Positions 1-6,263 of a DNA stretch of 6,806 nt are shown in pieces. The stretch's first letter is position 1. Each line of letters opens with the position of its first letter. This stretch comes from a bacterium. GTDB lineage: Bacteria > Desulfobacterota > DSWW01. Below the pieces are notes generated by a model. That model had not been told where the DNA came from. It ran no database searches and saw only the letters and a program-made list of their open reading frames with translations. A program made the translations under genes and the position numbers. The stretch lies in assembly GCA_030609865.1 (NCBI GenBank), contig JAUWSZ010000136.1, forward strand, positions 1-6,806, given 5' to 3'.

Positions 1-102
1 AAGGAACTGCCGGAAGACGCCCCGTCCGGCGTCCGATTCACGCAAGAGGAGGTATACGCTATCCTCGGCGGCAATGCGATATCCCTGCTCGGGCTCAAAT
101 AG
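1..102 (+). CDS. Probable amidohydrolase, C-terminal end only (partial)
   Basis: The frame is open from base 1 and ends at a TAG at 100-102, giving the last 33 residues of a protein that begins outside the window. The tail contains FTQEEVYAILGGNAISLLGL. An acidic helix followed by ILGGNAxxLLGL is the typical C-terminal end of metal-dependent amidohydrolases of the amidohydrolase-2 type (TIM-barrel hydrolases or decarboxylases). The catalytic metal ligands would lie upstream, so activity and substrate cannot be judged. The next gene starts 29 nt downstream on the same strand with no terminator between them, so the two are probably co-transcribed. The family call rests only on this short tail. 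Confidence 0.6.
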   Translation, partial: KELPEDAPSGVRFTQEEVYAILGGNAISLLGLK

Positions 103-131
103 AAACTCCATCGGGCCTCTTCTTTCTACAA

Positions 132-857
132 ATGACCATCGACAATCGCTACTACGACGCCCTGGGGGATGCCTGGTGGGACCCGGAGGGGCCCATGGGC
201 CTCCTCCTGCTCATGAACCGGGTCAGGTACGGGTATTTCCGCCGCGTGCTCGATGATCCGACAAAAGTGAAGCTCTTCGACATCGGATGTGGTGGAGGCT
301 TCCTCGCGGAGGCCTTTGCCGCGGACGGGGCGAACGTCTACGGCCTGGACCTGTCTCCCAGCACGGTTCGAACGGCCAGGGACCACGCCGCGCGGCAGGG
401 CCTCTGCCTTCGCGTTGTAAGCGGCCGTGCAGAGTGTCTCCCCTTCGCCTCCGGCGTGTTCGATGCGGTCCTCCTGGCAGACGTGCTGGAACACCTCGAT
501 GACTTTCCGCGCGCCCTTGCCGAGTCTTCCCGGGTTCTCAAACCGGGCGGCCTCCTCCTGTACGAGACGGCGAACCGCACCCTGCTCAGCCGCGCCGGCA
601 TCATCTGGGTCATGGAATACATCCTGAAAAAGATCCCGGTCCACAGCCACGACTGGAAGATGTTCATCCGGCCGGCCGAACTCGTGGAGGCCCTCGAGGC
701 ATGCGGCCTCCGGAATCAGGAACTCCAAGGCCTCGCGTTGAAGGGCGGCGTTCCGGGGTTCCTTCTCAGGGCTGCCAGGGGCCAGGACCCCTGGGTGTTC
801 GAGATCGGCAGTGATACCCGGGTGAGCTACCTGGGGTACGCGATCAAGCCTGCCTGA
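132..857 (+). CDS. UbiG-like class I SAM-dependent methyltransferase
   Basis: A complete 241-residue protein with the Rossmann methyltransferase fold. Motif I is FDIGCGGG (residues 49-56). The acidic SAM-ribose residue is D73 in GLDLS. The post-II region is LEHLDD (119-124) and motif III is RVLKPGG (134-140). The N-terminal AWWDPEG (14-20) with a following Asn-Arg pair, and HSHDWKMFIRPAEL (171-184), match the UbiG subgroup (O-methyltransferases of ubiquinone synthesis). Length is close to UbiG (about 240 residues). No other quinone genes are visible, so the true substrate is unknown; UbiG homologues in anaerobes may act on other phenolic or small-molecule acceptors. The ATG at 132 has no obvious Shine-Dalgarno sequence. 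It follows the preceding gene by 29 nt, so it may depend on translation of its neighbour. It converges with the aminotransferase gene. Confidence 0.85.
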   Translation: MTIDNRYYDALGDAWWDPEGPMGLLLLMNRVRYGYFRRVLDDPTKVKLFDIGCGGGFLAEAFAADGANVYGLDLSPSTVRTARDHAARQGLCLRVVSGRAECLPFASGVFDAVLLADVLEHLDDFPRALAESSRVLKPGGLLLYETANRTLLSRAGIIWVMEYILKKIPVHSHDWKMFIRPAELVEALEACGLRNQELQGLALKGGVPGFLLRAARGQDPWVFEIGSDTRVSYLGYAIKPA

Positions 858-951
858 GAAGGGCCCGGGGAATCCGGCCGTTTCGCGTGTCGCACTTTCC
901 GTCCAGGATGCAGTCGGAATCGCAGTAGAAGGATATTCTCGGGTGAGCCTC

Positions 952-2070
952 CTAAGGGAGAACAGGCACGATCCAGCCGTGGGGGTCCGGGCGTTCACCG
1001 TACTGAATGCCCGTGATCTCGTCATACAACCGTCGCGAGAGGTCTCCCACGGCCCCCTGATTCACCGCGTAGTCCTTTCCCTTGTAGCCGATCTGCCCGA
1101 CAGGGGAGATCACGGCCGCGGTGCCCGATGCAAAAATCTCCGCCAGGGTCCCCGCTCCGATGCGGTCGATCACTTCCTCGATAGAGATCGGGCGCTCTTC
1201 CACGGGGATCCCCCAGTCCGTGGCCAGCTGAATCACGGATCGCCGGGTTACCCCGGGAAGGATGCTTCCACTCAGAGGGGGCGTAACGAGCACGTTTTCC
1301 ACGACGAAGAAGATATTGCTCGTCCCAACTTCCTCCACGTACGAGCGACTGCACGCATCCAGCCAGAGGACCTGCGTGTACCCCTGCTCATAGGCCTCCT
1401 CAGCCGCCAGGAGACTGGCAGCATAGTTCCCGGCAGTCTTCACCTCACCAATCCCTCCTCGGACGGCACGAACGTATTGATCCGTCACGAGGATCCGGGT
1501 CGGGTTAAACCCCTCAGGATAATAGGCCCCCACCGGACCGGTCAAGACGAAGAACGAGTACTCCTTGGATACCTTCACCCCCAGGGCCGCTTCCGTGGCG
1601 ATCGTGACGGGACGAATGTACAGGGACGCCCCCCGCGTTCTCGGCACCCACTCCCTGTCGATCTTGACGAGCGCCTTGAGAGCCTCCAACACGAACTCCA
1701 CATCCACACCAGGCATGCAGAGCCTTTGGGCCGAACGGTTCATCCGCTCCATGTAGTCTCTCGGACGAAAGAGCCGAATAGCCCCCTCCTTCGTTCTAAA
1801 GGCCTTCAGCCCGTCGAACACCTCCTGGCCGTAGTGCAGGACCAGGGCGGCCGGGTCAATGGAAAACGATCCGTACGGCTCTATCCGCGGGTTGTGCCAT
1901 CCCTTCCCCTCTTCGTAATCCATGTAGAGCATGTGGTCGGAGAAGAACGCCCCGAAGCCGAGCTGGTCCTCGCTCGGGGGCTTGGGGCGCCTCTTGGCTT
2001 GCTCGACTTCAGAGATCCTGATCTCCAGGTCCGGTTTTTCATCTTGCGACGTTGGCATGGTAGATTCCAT
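952..2070 (-). CDS. ilvE: Branched-chain amino acid aminotransferase (class IV PLP enzyme)
   Basis: A complete 372-residue cytosolic fold-type IV PLP enzyme. It should transfer the amino group between glutamate and the 2-oxo acids of valine, leucine and isoleucine. The Schiff-base lysine is K211 in GGIGEVKTAGNYAAS (205-219). EVGTSNIFFV (247-256) is the cofactor-phosphate and substrate region. GSILPGVTRRSVIQLA (268-283) and FASGTAAVISPVG (313-325) are the other conserved family blocks. QEVFDGLKAFRT (82-93) near the N-terminus, together with the length, fits the larger, eukaryote-like (type II) bacterial BCATs rather than the roughly 310-residue E. coli type. Start choice is uncertain. The ATG at 2070 has a GAGG directly abutting it, while an in-frame ATG at 2058 has the same GAGG 12 nt upstream; neither is ideal, and the shorter form loses only 4 residues. 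A probable promoter lies upstream near 2121-2149, and the gene is divergent from the SDR gene. Confidence 0.93.
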   Translation of the reverse strand: MESTMPTSQDEKPDLEIRISEVEQAKRRPKPPSEDQLGFGAFFSDHMLYMDYEEGKGWHNPRIEPYGSFSIDPAALVLHYGQEVFDGLKAFRTKEGAIRLFRPRDYMERMNRSAQRLCMPGVDVEFVLEALKALVKIDREWVPRTRGASLYIRPVTIATEAALGVKVSKEYSFFVLTGPVGAYYPEGFNPTRILVTDQYVRAVRGGIGEVKTAGNYAASLLAAEEAYEQGYTQVLWLDACSRSYVEEVGTSNIFFVVENVLVTPPLSGSILPGVTRRSVIQLATDWGIPVEERPISIEEVIDRIGAGTLAEIFASGTAAVISPVGQIGYKGKDYAVNQGAVGDLSRRLYDEITGIQYGERPDPHGWIVPVLP

Positions 2071-2120
2071 CCTCGATTCGGATGATGTTTCTTTCCAGGA
2101 AGCCTTCTATCAACGCATCG

Positions 2121-2149
2121 TATCTATCTCTAAAGAACGGCTAAGTCAA
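2121..2149 (-). promoter_or_regulatory. Possible sigma70-type promoter for the aminotransferase gene
   Basis: Read on the minus strand, TTGACT (2149-2144) is followed after 17 nt by TAGATA (2126-2121). This is 5 of 6 matches to the -35 consensus and 3 of 6 to the -10 consensus. It lies about 50 nt upstream of the aminotransferase start. The -35 element overlaps the edge of the palindrome at 2147-2158. The weak -10 makes this a tentative call. Confidence 0.35.
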
Positions 2150-2158
2150 GGCGCCTTG
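2147..2158. promoter_or_regulatory. Perfect 12-bp palindrome between two divergent promoters (candidate operator)
   Basis: CAAGGCGCCTTG is its own reverse complement. It overlaps the candidate -35 of the leftward aminotransferase promoter and ends 8 nt before the -35 of the rightward SDR promoter. A dimeric regulator bound here could affect both genes. A 12-bp palindrome is expected about once or twice by chance in 6.8 kb, so it is the position rather than the symmetry that makes it a candidate. Confidence 0.35.
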
Positions 2159-2166
2159 TGAGGTAA

Positions 2167-2195
2167 TTGACAGACCCTCACAGCCCACTTATCCT
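2167..2195 (+). promoter_or_regulatory. Sigma70-type promoter for the SDR/epimerase gene
   Basis: A full-consensus -35 TTGACA (2167-2172) is followed by a 17-nt spacer and a -10 TATCCT (2190-2195, 4 of 6). Transcription would start near 2202, leaving a leader of about 50 nt before the ATG at 2256. The spacing and perfect -35 make it the best promoter in the window. Confidence 0.6.
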
Positions 2196-2241
2196 ACTCA
2201 CCCACAGGCTTGTCCCTATTCTCCGGCCTGTTTGAAAAAAC

Positions 2242-2245
2242 GGAG
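2242..2245 (+). promoter_or_regulatory. Ribosome binding site that decides the SDR start
   Basis: GGAG lies 10 nt before the ATG at 2256. An in-frame TTG at 2232 would add 8 residues (MKKRRQID), but this GGAG would then sit inside the coding region, and the first Rossmann strand begins only a few residues after the ATG. The ATG is therefore preferred. Confidence 0.5.
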
Positions 2246-2255
2246 ACAAATAGAT

Positions 2256-3269
2256 ATGGCGGCTGAAAGGATACTGGTAACGGGCGCACGAGGGTTTATC
2301 GGCGGGTTTCTCTGCAAGCGGTTGCTGGCTGAAGGGCACACGGTCGCCGCGATGGCCACCACAGAGAACAACACCCAGTATCTTCGGGACATGGGAATGG
2401 ACGTTCGTGTGGGCGACCTCACGCGGCCTGAGACAATCAAGGGGATTTGTGACAACGTCGATATCGTGATCCACCTGGCCGCACGGGTAGGATATGAGGG
2501 AACCAGGAAACAATTCTACGATCAGATCCTGGAGGCAACGCGACATCTCCTCGATGCATCCGTCGGCAGGGCATCCCGGTTCGTGTACGTGAGTTCCTTT
2601 TGCGCCTCCGGCGCAGGGGGGGTGGCCCACCACATGCGGGGCCACAGGGAGGACGATCCGGAGAGAAGAACCGGGATCTTCTACGGAGACGCCAAGTACG
2701 ACACCGAAAAACTGGTCTTTCAGTACCATCGAGAGAAGGGCCTCGTTTCGACGGTCGTGCGGCCAGCGAACGTCATCGGACCGGGGAGTGTATGGGTGGA
2801 CGGCATGGCAGCCATGATGAGGGCCAGGCCCTTCTTCCCCCTCATCGATGGGGGAAAACACAGCGCCAGCCTCGTGTACATCGAGAACCTCGTCGATGGA
2901 ATCATCCTCGCGGCCACTCAGGAGGCTGCAGCAGGAAAGACGTATCACTTCCGGGACGACTACGAAGTGACCTGGCGGACCTATTTCACGGATCTCGCCT
3001 CTGCGATCGGGGCGACCCCGCGGTTCGCGAAATTGCCTTTTCCGGTCGCCTGGACAGTTGCCACGCTTTTCGATCGTCTGCTCCGACCTCTGGGCATTCA
3101 AACGGAAATCACCCGGCAGGTGATCGGACTGACGGGACGAGACAACGATGTGGATACGACCAGGGCGAAAGAGGATCTCGGCTGGCGAACCCGTGTGCCT
3201 TACGAAGAGGGAATCAAGACCATCCGGGAATACGCCAAGGGTCTCTTCTCGAAAGGTCAGAGCACCTGA
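2256..3269 (+). CDS. Extended SDR: NAD-dependent epimerase/dehydratase or 3beta-HSD-type oxidoreductase
   Basis: A 337-residue extended short-chain dehydrogenase. ILVTGARGFIGGFL (6-19) carries the glycine-rich NAD(P) loop GARGFIG. The acidic GDLTRPE (53-59) and HLAARVG (73-79) follow the usual pattern. The catalytic serine lies in VYVSSFCASG (110-119), and the Tyr/Lys pair is Y143/K147 in FYGDAK. VVRPANVIGPG (167-177) is the conserved post-active-site block. The C-terminal part has a hydrophobic stretch (PFPVAWTVATLF, 261-272) and ends with DTTRAKEDLGWRTRVPYEEGI (300-320), typical of sugar-nucleotide epimerases and 3beta-hydroxysteroid-dehydrogenase-like proteins. The hydrophobic segment slightly favours the 3beta-HSD-like branch and a lipidic or membrane-associated substrate, but the substrate cannot be read from sequence. 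It is transcribed alone from its own promoter, and the downstream gene is convergent. Confidence 0.85.
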   Translation: MAAERILVTGARGFIGGFLCKRLLAEGHTVAAMATTENNTQYLRDMGMDVRVGDLTRPETIKGICDNVDIVIHLAARVGYEGTRKQFYDQILEATRHLLDASVGRASRFVYVSSFCASGAGGVAHHMRGHREDDPERRTGIFYGDAKYDTEKLVFQYHREKGLVSTVVRPANVIGPGSVWVDGMAAMMRARPFFPLIDGGKHSASLVYIENLVDGIILAATQEAAAGKTYHFRDDYEVTWRTYFTDLASAIGATPRFAKLPFPVAWTVATLFDRLLRPLGIQTEITRQVIGLTGRDNDVDTTRAKEDLGWRTRVPYEEGIKTIREYAKGLFSKGQST

Positions 3270-3318
3270 CCCACACACCGTTAGATATCGTCCCCCTGCG
3301 GCGTGACTCTCATCCACC

Positions 3319-3351
3319 AAGGCGAAAGGGCAAAGGCAAAAGGCGAAAGGG
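3319..3351. repeat. Purine-rich direct repeat, 12-bp unit twice
   Basis: AAGGCGAAAGGG occurs exactly at 3319-3330 and again at 3340-3351, separated by the similar nine bases CAAAGGCAA. The whole segment is made of AAGGC, AAAGG and AAAGGG words. It is also the left arm of the inverted repeat described next. Confidence 0.75.
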
Positions 3352-3496
3352 ATGGACCAAGTATTGAAGTGGGAATCATGGGAACTTGCGCCATCTCGAT
3401 CCGGTCAGGGGGCTCTGACCTCTTAGCTTACGCCTGTATGGATGCCTCTTCATGACTTCAACCACCCCTTGACCCTTGGCCCTTTTTCCTTTTGCC
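3335..3496. repeat. Imperfect inverted repeat spanning the intergenic region
   Basis: GGCAAAAGG at 3335-3343 has its exact reverse complement at 3488-3496. Extending inward, 3335-3351 and 3480-3496 pair over 17 positions with two mismatches. Further inside, TTGAAGT (3364-3370) pairs with ACTTCAA (3455-3461). The two arms, each roughly 35-42 nt, therefore face each other across about 85 nt. This could be a long imperfect hairpin at the end of two convergent genes, or a small non-autonomous mobile-type repeat. Confidence 0.5.
3403..3420. terminator. Small hairpin between convergent genes (possible weak terminator)
   Basis: GGTCAG (3403-3408) and CTGACC (3415-3420) form a 6-bp stem with a 6-nt loop. 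No clear T-run follows on either strand, so it is not a standard intrinsic terminator. Its place between convergent 3' ends is the main argument for a role. Confidence 0.3.
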
Positions 3497-3551
3497 TACG
3501 GCTACACCACCGCTTCTTGCGCGTCTCAGGCAAGAGTTCTTCAACACCCCG

Positions 3552-4919
3552 CTAAGGCCAGGTTGTCTTTCGCCCTTCCCTTCTATCGACCGCATCCGGT
3601 ACGAGTTCGGGTCTCACACTGTCGGGCAGATGGACGAAGGCGAGACCGTCCGCCATGAGAAGCTCGGGATATCCGCCGTCCCGGGCCATGTCGTACACGC
3701 CGCCCATCCTCTCTTCGATAATATGCGTCAGTCCCGGGCAAGTGGGCAGCTTGATCACCTTCTTGGCCGCATTCACCTTGTCCATGTACCCTTCGAACTG
3801 ATGGCTGGAGGCACAGGCGCACGTGCCGACCAGATAGACCTCATCCACCTCCTCCAGCTTGTCGGCAATGAACACCCTCGCCCCGGCGACGACGGCGTAC
3901 TTCTTGCCCGGATCCACGACCGGCGGCAGGGCGACGGCAGGCCATACGCAGGCCTGGCAAGTTCCCCCGTAGTACTCGGACACGTTGGGGTACCTGGAAA
4001 CATAGTACATCAGGCAACGCTCGAACGGGTGCCTCACATCCTCGACACTGGCCCCGACCACCTCGATCTCAGTCGGCTCGCCTGTCCCGAGCCCGTCCTT
4101 CATCCCGATCTGCACCTGGGCCGATTCGAGTGCGTGATATCCCATGATCATGTTCCCGATCGCCTCGGCCGCGATCGGGTCTTCCGAGGCCACGATCACG
4201 CCCGGTTCGCAGATCGGCCCCGCATGGGTGGCCCCTTCAACTCCCCATATGCCGTCGATCAGGGTCAGCCTGTGCTGATCGTTGATGATCTTGAAGATGT
4301 CGTTGCAGGCCCACGCCATGTCCATCGGCGTTCGGTGATACGGATGCCTATCGTCCGGCCTCAGCAACCCGAGCATGTTCTTGATCGACAGGGTCGTCAA
4401 TGTGACAAAATTGTTCTTCATCTTGGGAAGGTTGATGATCACGTCCGCCTCGAGGACAGGCTTTGGGATGGAGGCCGTCTTCATGACACGGGGATTCGGC
4501 ACTTCGGCCTCGACGAACTCGCACTTACCCAGATCCACGACCTCGTCCGCCCCTGCATCCAGCGCGGCCTGCCGGACCTGGGTGGCCTCGAAGACGAGCT
4601 CCATCGGAAAATGCCAGGCGCAGGATTCGCCCACCCACACCGTCCCCCCGTCCTGCTTGGCCCGTTTGACGACAGCGGCCACGATTGCCGGATGGGTTGT
4701 TTCCGCGTCTTCGGGTGGCGTCGGGAGACACAGATTCGGCTTGACGAGAACGTTGTCTCCTCTCTTGCAGATGCTCTCTATCCCCAACAGGTCCAGGGCC
4801 TCGTTGACCATCCTCTCGGCTTCGGCGTACTCCTTCCCGCAGGTGATCGCCACCTTGCTCTTGGTCTCCAGGCGGGGTCGTTTGAGGAAACTCATCCGAT
4901 GGGCCTGAGTTCGATTCAT
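3552..4919 (-). CDS. DUF362 domain protein with Cys-containing C-terminal extension
   Basis: A complete 455-residue protein of the DUF362 family, whose biochemical role is not established. Family blocks are VKPNLC (59-64), GESCAW (97-102), INLPKMKNN (162-170), SIKNMLGL (178-185) and IDGIWGVEGATHAGP (221-235). After the DUF362 core (to about residue 290) an extension of about 150 residues carries clustered cysteines: C321 and C324 as CxxC, C367 and C369 as CAC, and C394. They could bind a metal or an iron-sulfur cluster, but this is inference; no ferredoxin-type CxxCxxCxxxC motif is present. No signal peptide or membrane segment is seen, so it is probably cytosolic. The start is well supported by AAAAGGAG ending 8 nt before the ATG. 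The small Cys-rich gene 180 nt upstream runs in the same direction. Confidence 0.88.
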   Translation of the reverse strand: MNRTQAHRMSFLKRPRLETKSKVAITCGKEYAEAERMVNEALDLLGIESICKRGDNVLVKPNLCLPTPPEDAETTHPAIVAAVVKRAKQDGGTVWVGESCAWHFPMELVFEATQVRQAALDAGADEVVDLGKCEFVEAEVPNPRVMKTASIPKPVLEADVIINLPKMKNNFVTLTTLSIKNMLGLLRPDDRHPYHRTPMDMAWACNDIFKIINDQHRLTLIDGIWGVEGATHAGPICEPGVIVASEDPIAAEAIGNMIMGYHALESAQVQIGMKDGLGTGEPTEIEVVGASVEDVRHPFERCLMYYVSRYPNVSEYYGGTCQACVWPAVALPPVVDPGKKYAVVAGARVFIADKLEEVDEVYLVGTCACASSHQFEGYMDKVNAAKKVIKLPTCPGLTHIIEERMGGVYDMARDGGYPELLMADGLAFVHLPDSVRPELVPDAVDRREGRKTTWP

Positions 4920-4927
4920 CTTCGTCT

Positions 4928-4935
4928 CTCCTTTT
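4928..4935 (-). promoter_or_regulatory. Ribosome binding site of the DUF362 gene
   Basis: Read on the minus strand this is AAAAGGAG, 8 nt before the ATG at 4919. It fixes that start over the in-frame ATG 8 codons further in. Confidence 0.75.
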
Positions 4936-4974
4936 CGTTCTTGCCGGAAGCTATCGAGTCTTTACCCAGATGCT

Positions 4975-4980
4975 ATTGTA
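4975..4980 (-). promoter_or_regulatory. Possible -10 element for the DUF362 gene
   Basis: TACAAT on the minus strand matches 5 of 6 consensus bases and lies about 55 nt upstream of the start. No convincing -35 hexamer is found at 16-18 nt, so the promoter is tentative, and the gene might instead be read through from the upstream small gene. Confidence 0.25.
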
Positions 4981-5099
4981 CAGGCCCGCCCTTGAATGAG
5001 CCAGAGGGGCATCAGCTAAAGGAGTGGTGAGGAAAATCGTGGGAAAAAGATCAGGGGGCAAAGTAGCGGACGCGTTGACGGCTTCCTGGAATATGCGGG

Positions 5100-5339
5100 C
5101 TAGACTTTGTGACGATTGTGGAGCTCTTTTCGCACCGGGCAGGTGCAGTAGGCGCCGTTTCCGAAGAAACGCATATGGCGGCAGGAAGGAAGGGGCTTGC
5201 CGGTGACGAAGAGCAGGTCTGCGATTGGTTTTTCCACCTGGCAGAGAGGGAATTCCTCTTGTCCCTTGAGACATGCCATGTCCCTGTCGCACTCAACGGG
5301 CGATTTTCCCGGCTTTTCATCCGTATCGGCCTGCGGCAT
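5100..5339 (-). CDS. Small cysteine-rich protein, 79 residues, unknown function
   Basis: The protein has six cysteines: C17, C23, C33, C53, C65 and C67, the last two as CTC in GNGAYCTCPVRKEL (60-73). The pattern Cx5Cx9Cx19Cx11CxC suggests a small zinc or iron-sulfur binding fold, or a disulfide protein if exported, but there is no signal peptide. It is judged real because of the excellent ribosome binding site (AAGGAGGG, 5 nt before the ATG), the ordered Cys spacing, and a charged hydrophilic head followed by a compact C-terminal half. Similar short proteins ending in a CTCPVR-like motif seem familiar from anaerobic Deltaproteobacteria, which is memory and not a search result. It lies 180 nt upstream of the DUF362 gene on the same strand, and both are Cys-rich, so a shared redox or metal-linked role is possible but unproven. 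Confidence 0.72.
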   Translation of the reverse strand: MPQADTDEKPGKSPVECDRDMACLKGQEEFPLCQVEKPIADLLFVTGKPLPSCRHMRFFGNGAYCTCPVRKELHNRHKV

Positions 5340-5344
5340 GGATT

Positions 5345-5352
5345 CCCTCCTT
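5345..5352 (-). promoter_or_regulatory. Strong ribosome binding site of the small Cys-rich gene
   Basis: Read on the minus strand this is AAGGAGGG, 5 nt before the ATG at 5339. It is the best Shine-Dalgarno sequence in the window and supports translation of this short gene. Confidence 0.75.
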
Positions 5353-5516
5353 CAGGAAGCACAACCCTATACCTTTCCAATCGGTAAAAGCCGGAAAAAC
5401 TTGATCTTTTCTGCGCCTCCGCCCAGAAAAAACAGGCCATACCCGCAACGGATTAGGATACAGGCCATTGTTTGTAAAAGAAAAAAAACTGTTTCTTTTC
5501 TCCCCCTCCAACATGA
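5353..5516. other. AT-rich gene-free spacer with two inverted repeats
   Basis: No coding frame with protein-like content is seen. TTTTCTG (5407-5413) pairs with CAGAAAA (5424-5430) across 10 nt, and AAAAGAAA (5476-5483) pairs with TTTCTTTT (5492-5499) across 8 nt. Neither stem is GC-rich, so neither is called a terminator. The promoter of the small Cys-rich gene should lie in the left part; TATAGG on the minus strand near 5370 is a weak -10 candidate without a clear -35. Confidence 0.4.
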
Positions 5517-6263
5517 GCATTCCATAACATAAGGGAGGAGATCCTCAACACGATCCGTGAGGCGGACCTCCAGTTTCGCGAGATCCTCGATGAGATCAAC
5601 ACGCGCGGAAGCGACGAAAATTCGATCATCGTGTTCACGGCCGACCACAGCATGATTACGGAAGGCTACGGCAAACAGGGTTACGCGGCTGTCGACCTGC
5701 GTGCATACCTGCGTGACCAGGGCATCGTCTCTCCAAAGCATTTCGGTGCCGCATGGTCCCTGAACCATTACGGGGCCATCTTTGATGTGAGAGACGACGA
5801 GACGCTCGAGGAGATCAAGCGTCAGCTACAGGGCATGGCCGTGGATGACCCGGAAGAAGGCAAGGCCTTCCATCCCTGTATCGTCCTCGACCGGGAGGCG
5901 ATGAAGACCGGGATCGACAGCGACAACCCGTACCTGCCCGAATCCGAGAACACGATCGCCCTCCCCTCAGAGCTTTACTCCTCCTACTACATCGAGCACC
6001 CTGCCCCACCGGGGGAGAAGATCCGGTGGCCCGACCTGTTCATCTTCTTCCGGGGCCACTATCAGGGGACCGTCCCGGGCGATGCCATCGTCAAGGGAGT
6101 GAACGGCGTGGGACAGAGGATGCCCGTATTCCGCAAGACGGGCAGCCGGTGGGTCGGCATTCATGGCAGCAAGGGAACGACACACGTCCCCATCGTCTTT
6201 TGCGCAGCCTCTGTCAGAAAGGCCCATGAAGTGTCGTCTCCAGTCCATCGGCCTCCGGCATGA
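5517..6263 (+). pseudogene. N-terminally truncated alkaline-phosphatase-superfamily (type I phosphodiesterase-like) gene
   Basis: The frame is open from the codon after a TGA at 5514-5516 to a TGA at 6261-6263. Family-like sequence begins almost at once: EADLQFREILDEI (from about 5562) and then SIIVFTADHSM, the usual lead-in to the Asp-His metal ligands of phosphodiesterase or alkaline-phosphatase-like enzymes. A later HGSKGTTHVPIVF (near 6162-6200) supplies the C-terminal metal-binding His. The N-terminal half, with the first metal Asp and the Thr/Ser nucleophile, is absent, and no ATG, GTG or TTG start lies before the homologous region. A GTG at 5631 could start a 210-residue product, but it would cut through the conserved strand. 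The 3' end also looks cut: after VRKAHEVSSPVH the expected DIAPT-type tail is replaced by RPPA and a stop. It is most likely an inactive internal fragment, and the original substrate is unknown. Confidence 0.65.

Larger units (their letters stand above)
3270..3551. other. Gene-free convergent intergenic region with repeats
   Basis: This 282-nt stretch lies between the convergent 3' ends of the SDR and DUF362 genes. No open frame in it has coding character. It holds a purine-rich repeat cluster (3319-3351), a 6-bp-stem hairpin (3403-3420) and a pyrimidine-rich segment (3480-3496) that matches the purine cluster in inverted orientation. Confidence 0.6.

Noticed and set aside
772..797. Hairpin CCAGGGG / CCCCTGG with a 6-nt loop
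   Set aside because: It lies inside the UbiG-like coding sequence with no T-run after it, so it is not a terminator; a chance feature of GC-rich coding DNA is more likely.
943..2085. A long open + strand frame of about 380 codons opposite the aminotransferase gene
   Set aside because: It is antisense to a clearly recognisable BCAT, is rich in Arg, His, Pro and Gly as expected from GC-rich antisense reading, and shows no domain motif.
2178..3320. A 380-codon open minus-strand frame opposite the SDR gene
   Set aside because: The + strand carries the full SDR motif set and its own promoter. The antisense frame has no recognisable domain.
3319..3351. Purine-rich repeats as a CRISPR array
   Set aside because: The unit is 12 bp with a 9-bp spacer of the same composition, only two copies are present and there are no cas genes; it is a simple low-complexity repeat.
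3492..5030. A 512-codon open + strand frame opposite the DUF362 gene
   Set aside because: The minus strand has conserved DUF362 blocks and a strong ribosome binding site. The + frame is His/Arg/Asp-rich without motifs, so it is an antisense shadow.
5407..5430. Inverted repeat TTTTCTG / CAGAAAA as a transcription terminator
   Set aside because: The stem has little GC and no T-run follows it on the side expected for either strand; no upstream gene clearly ends into it.
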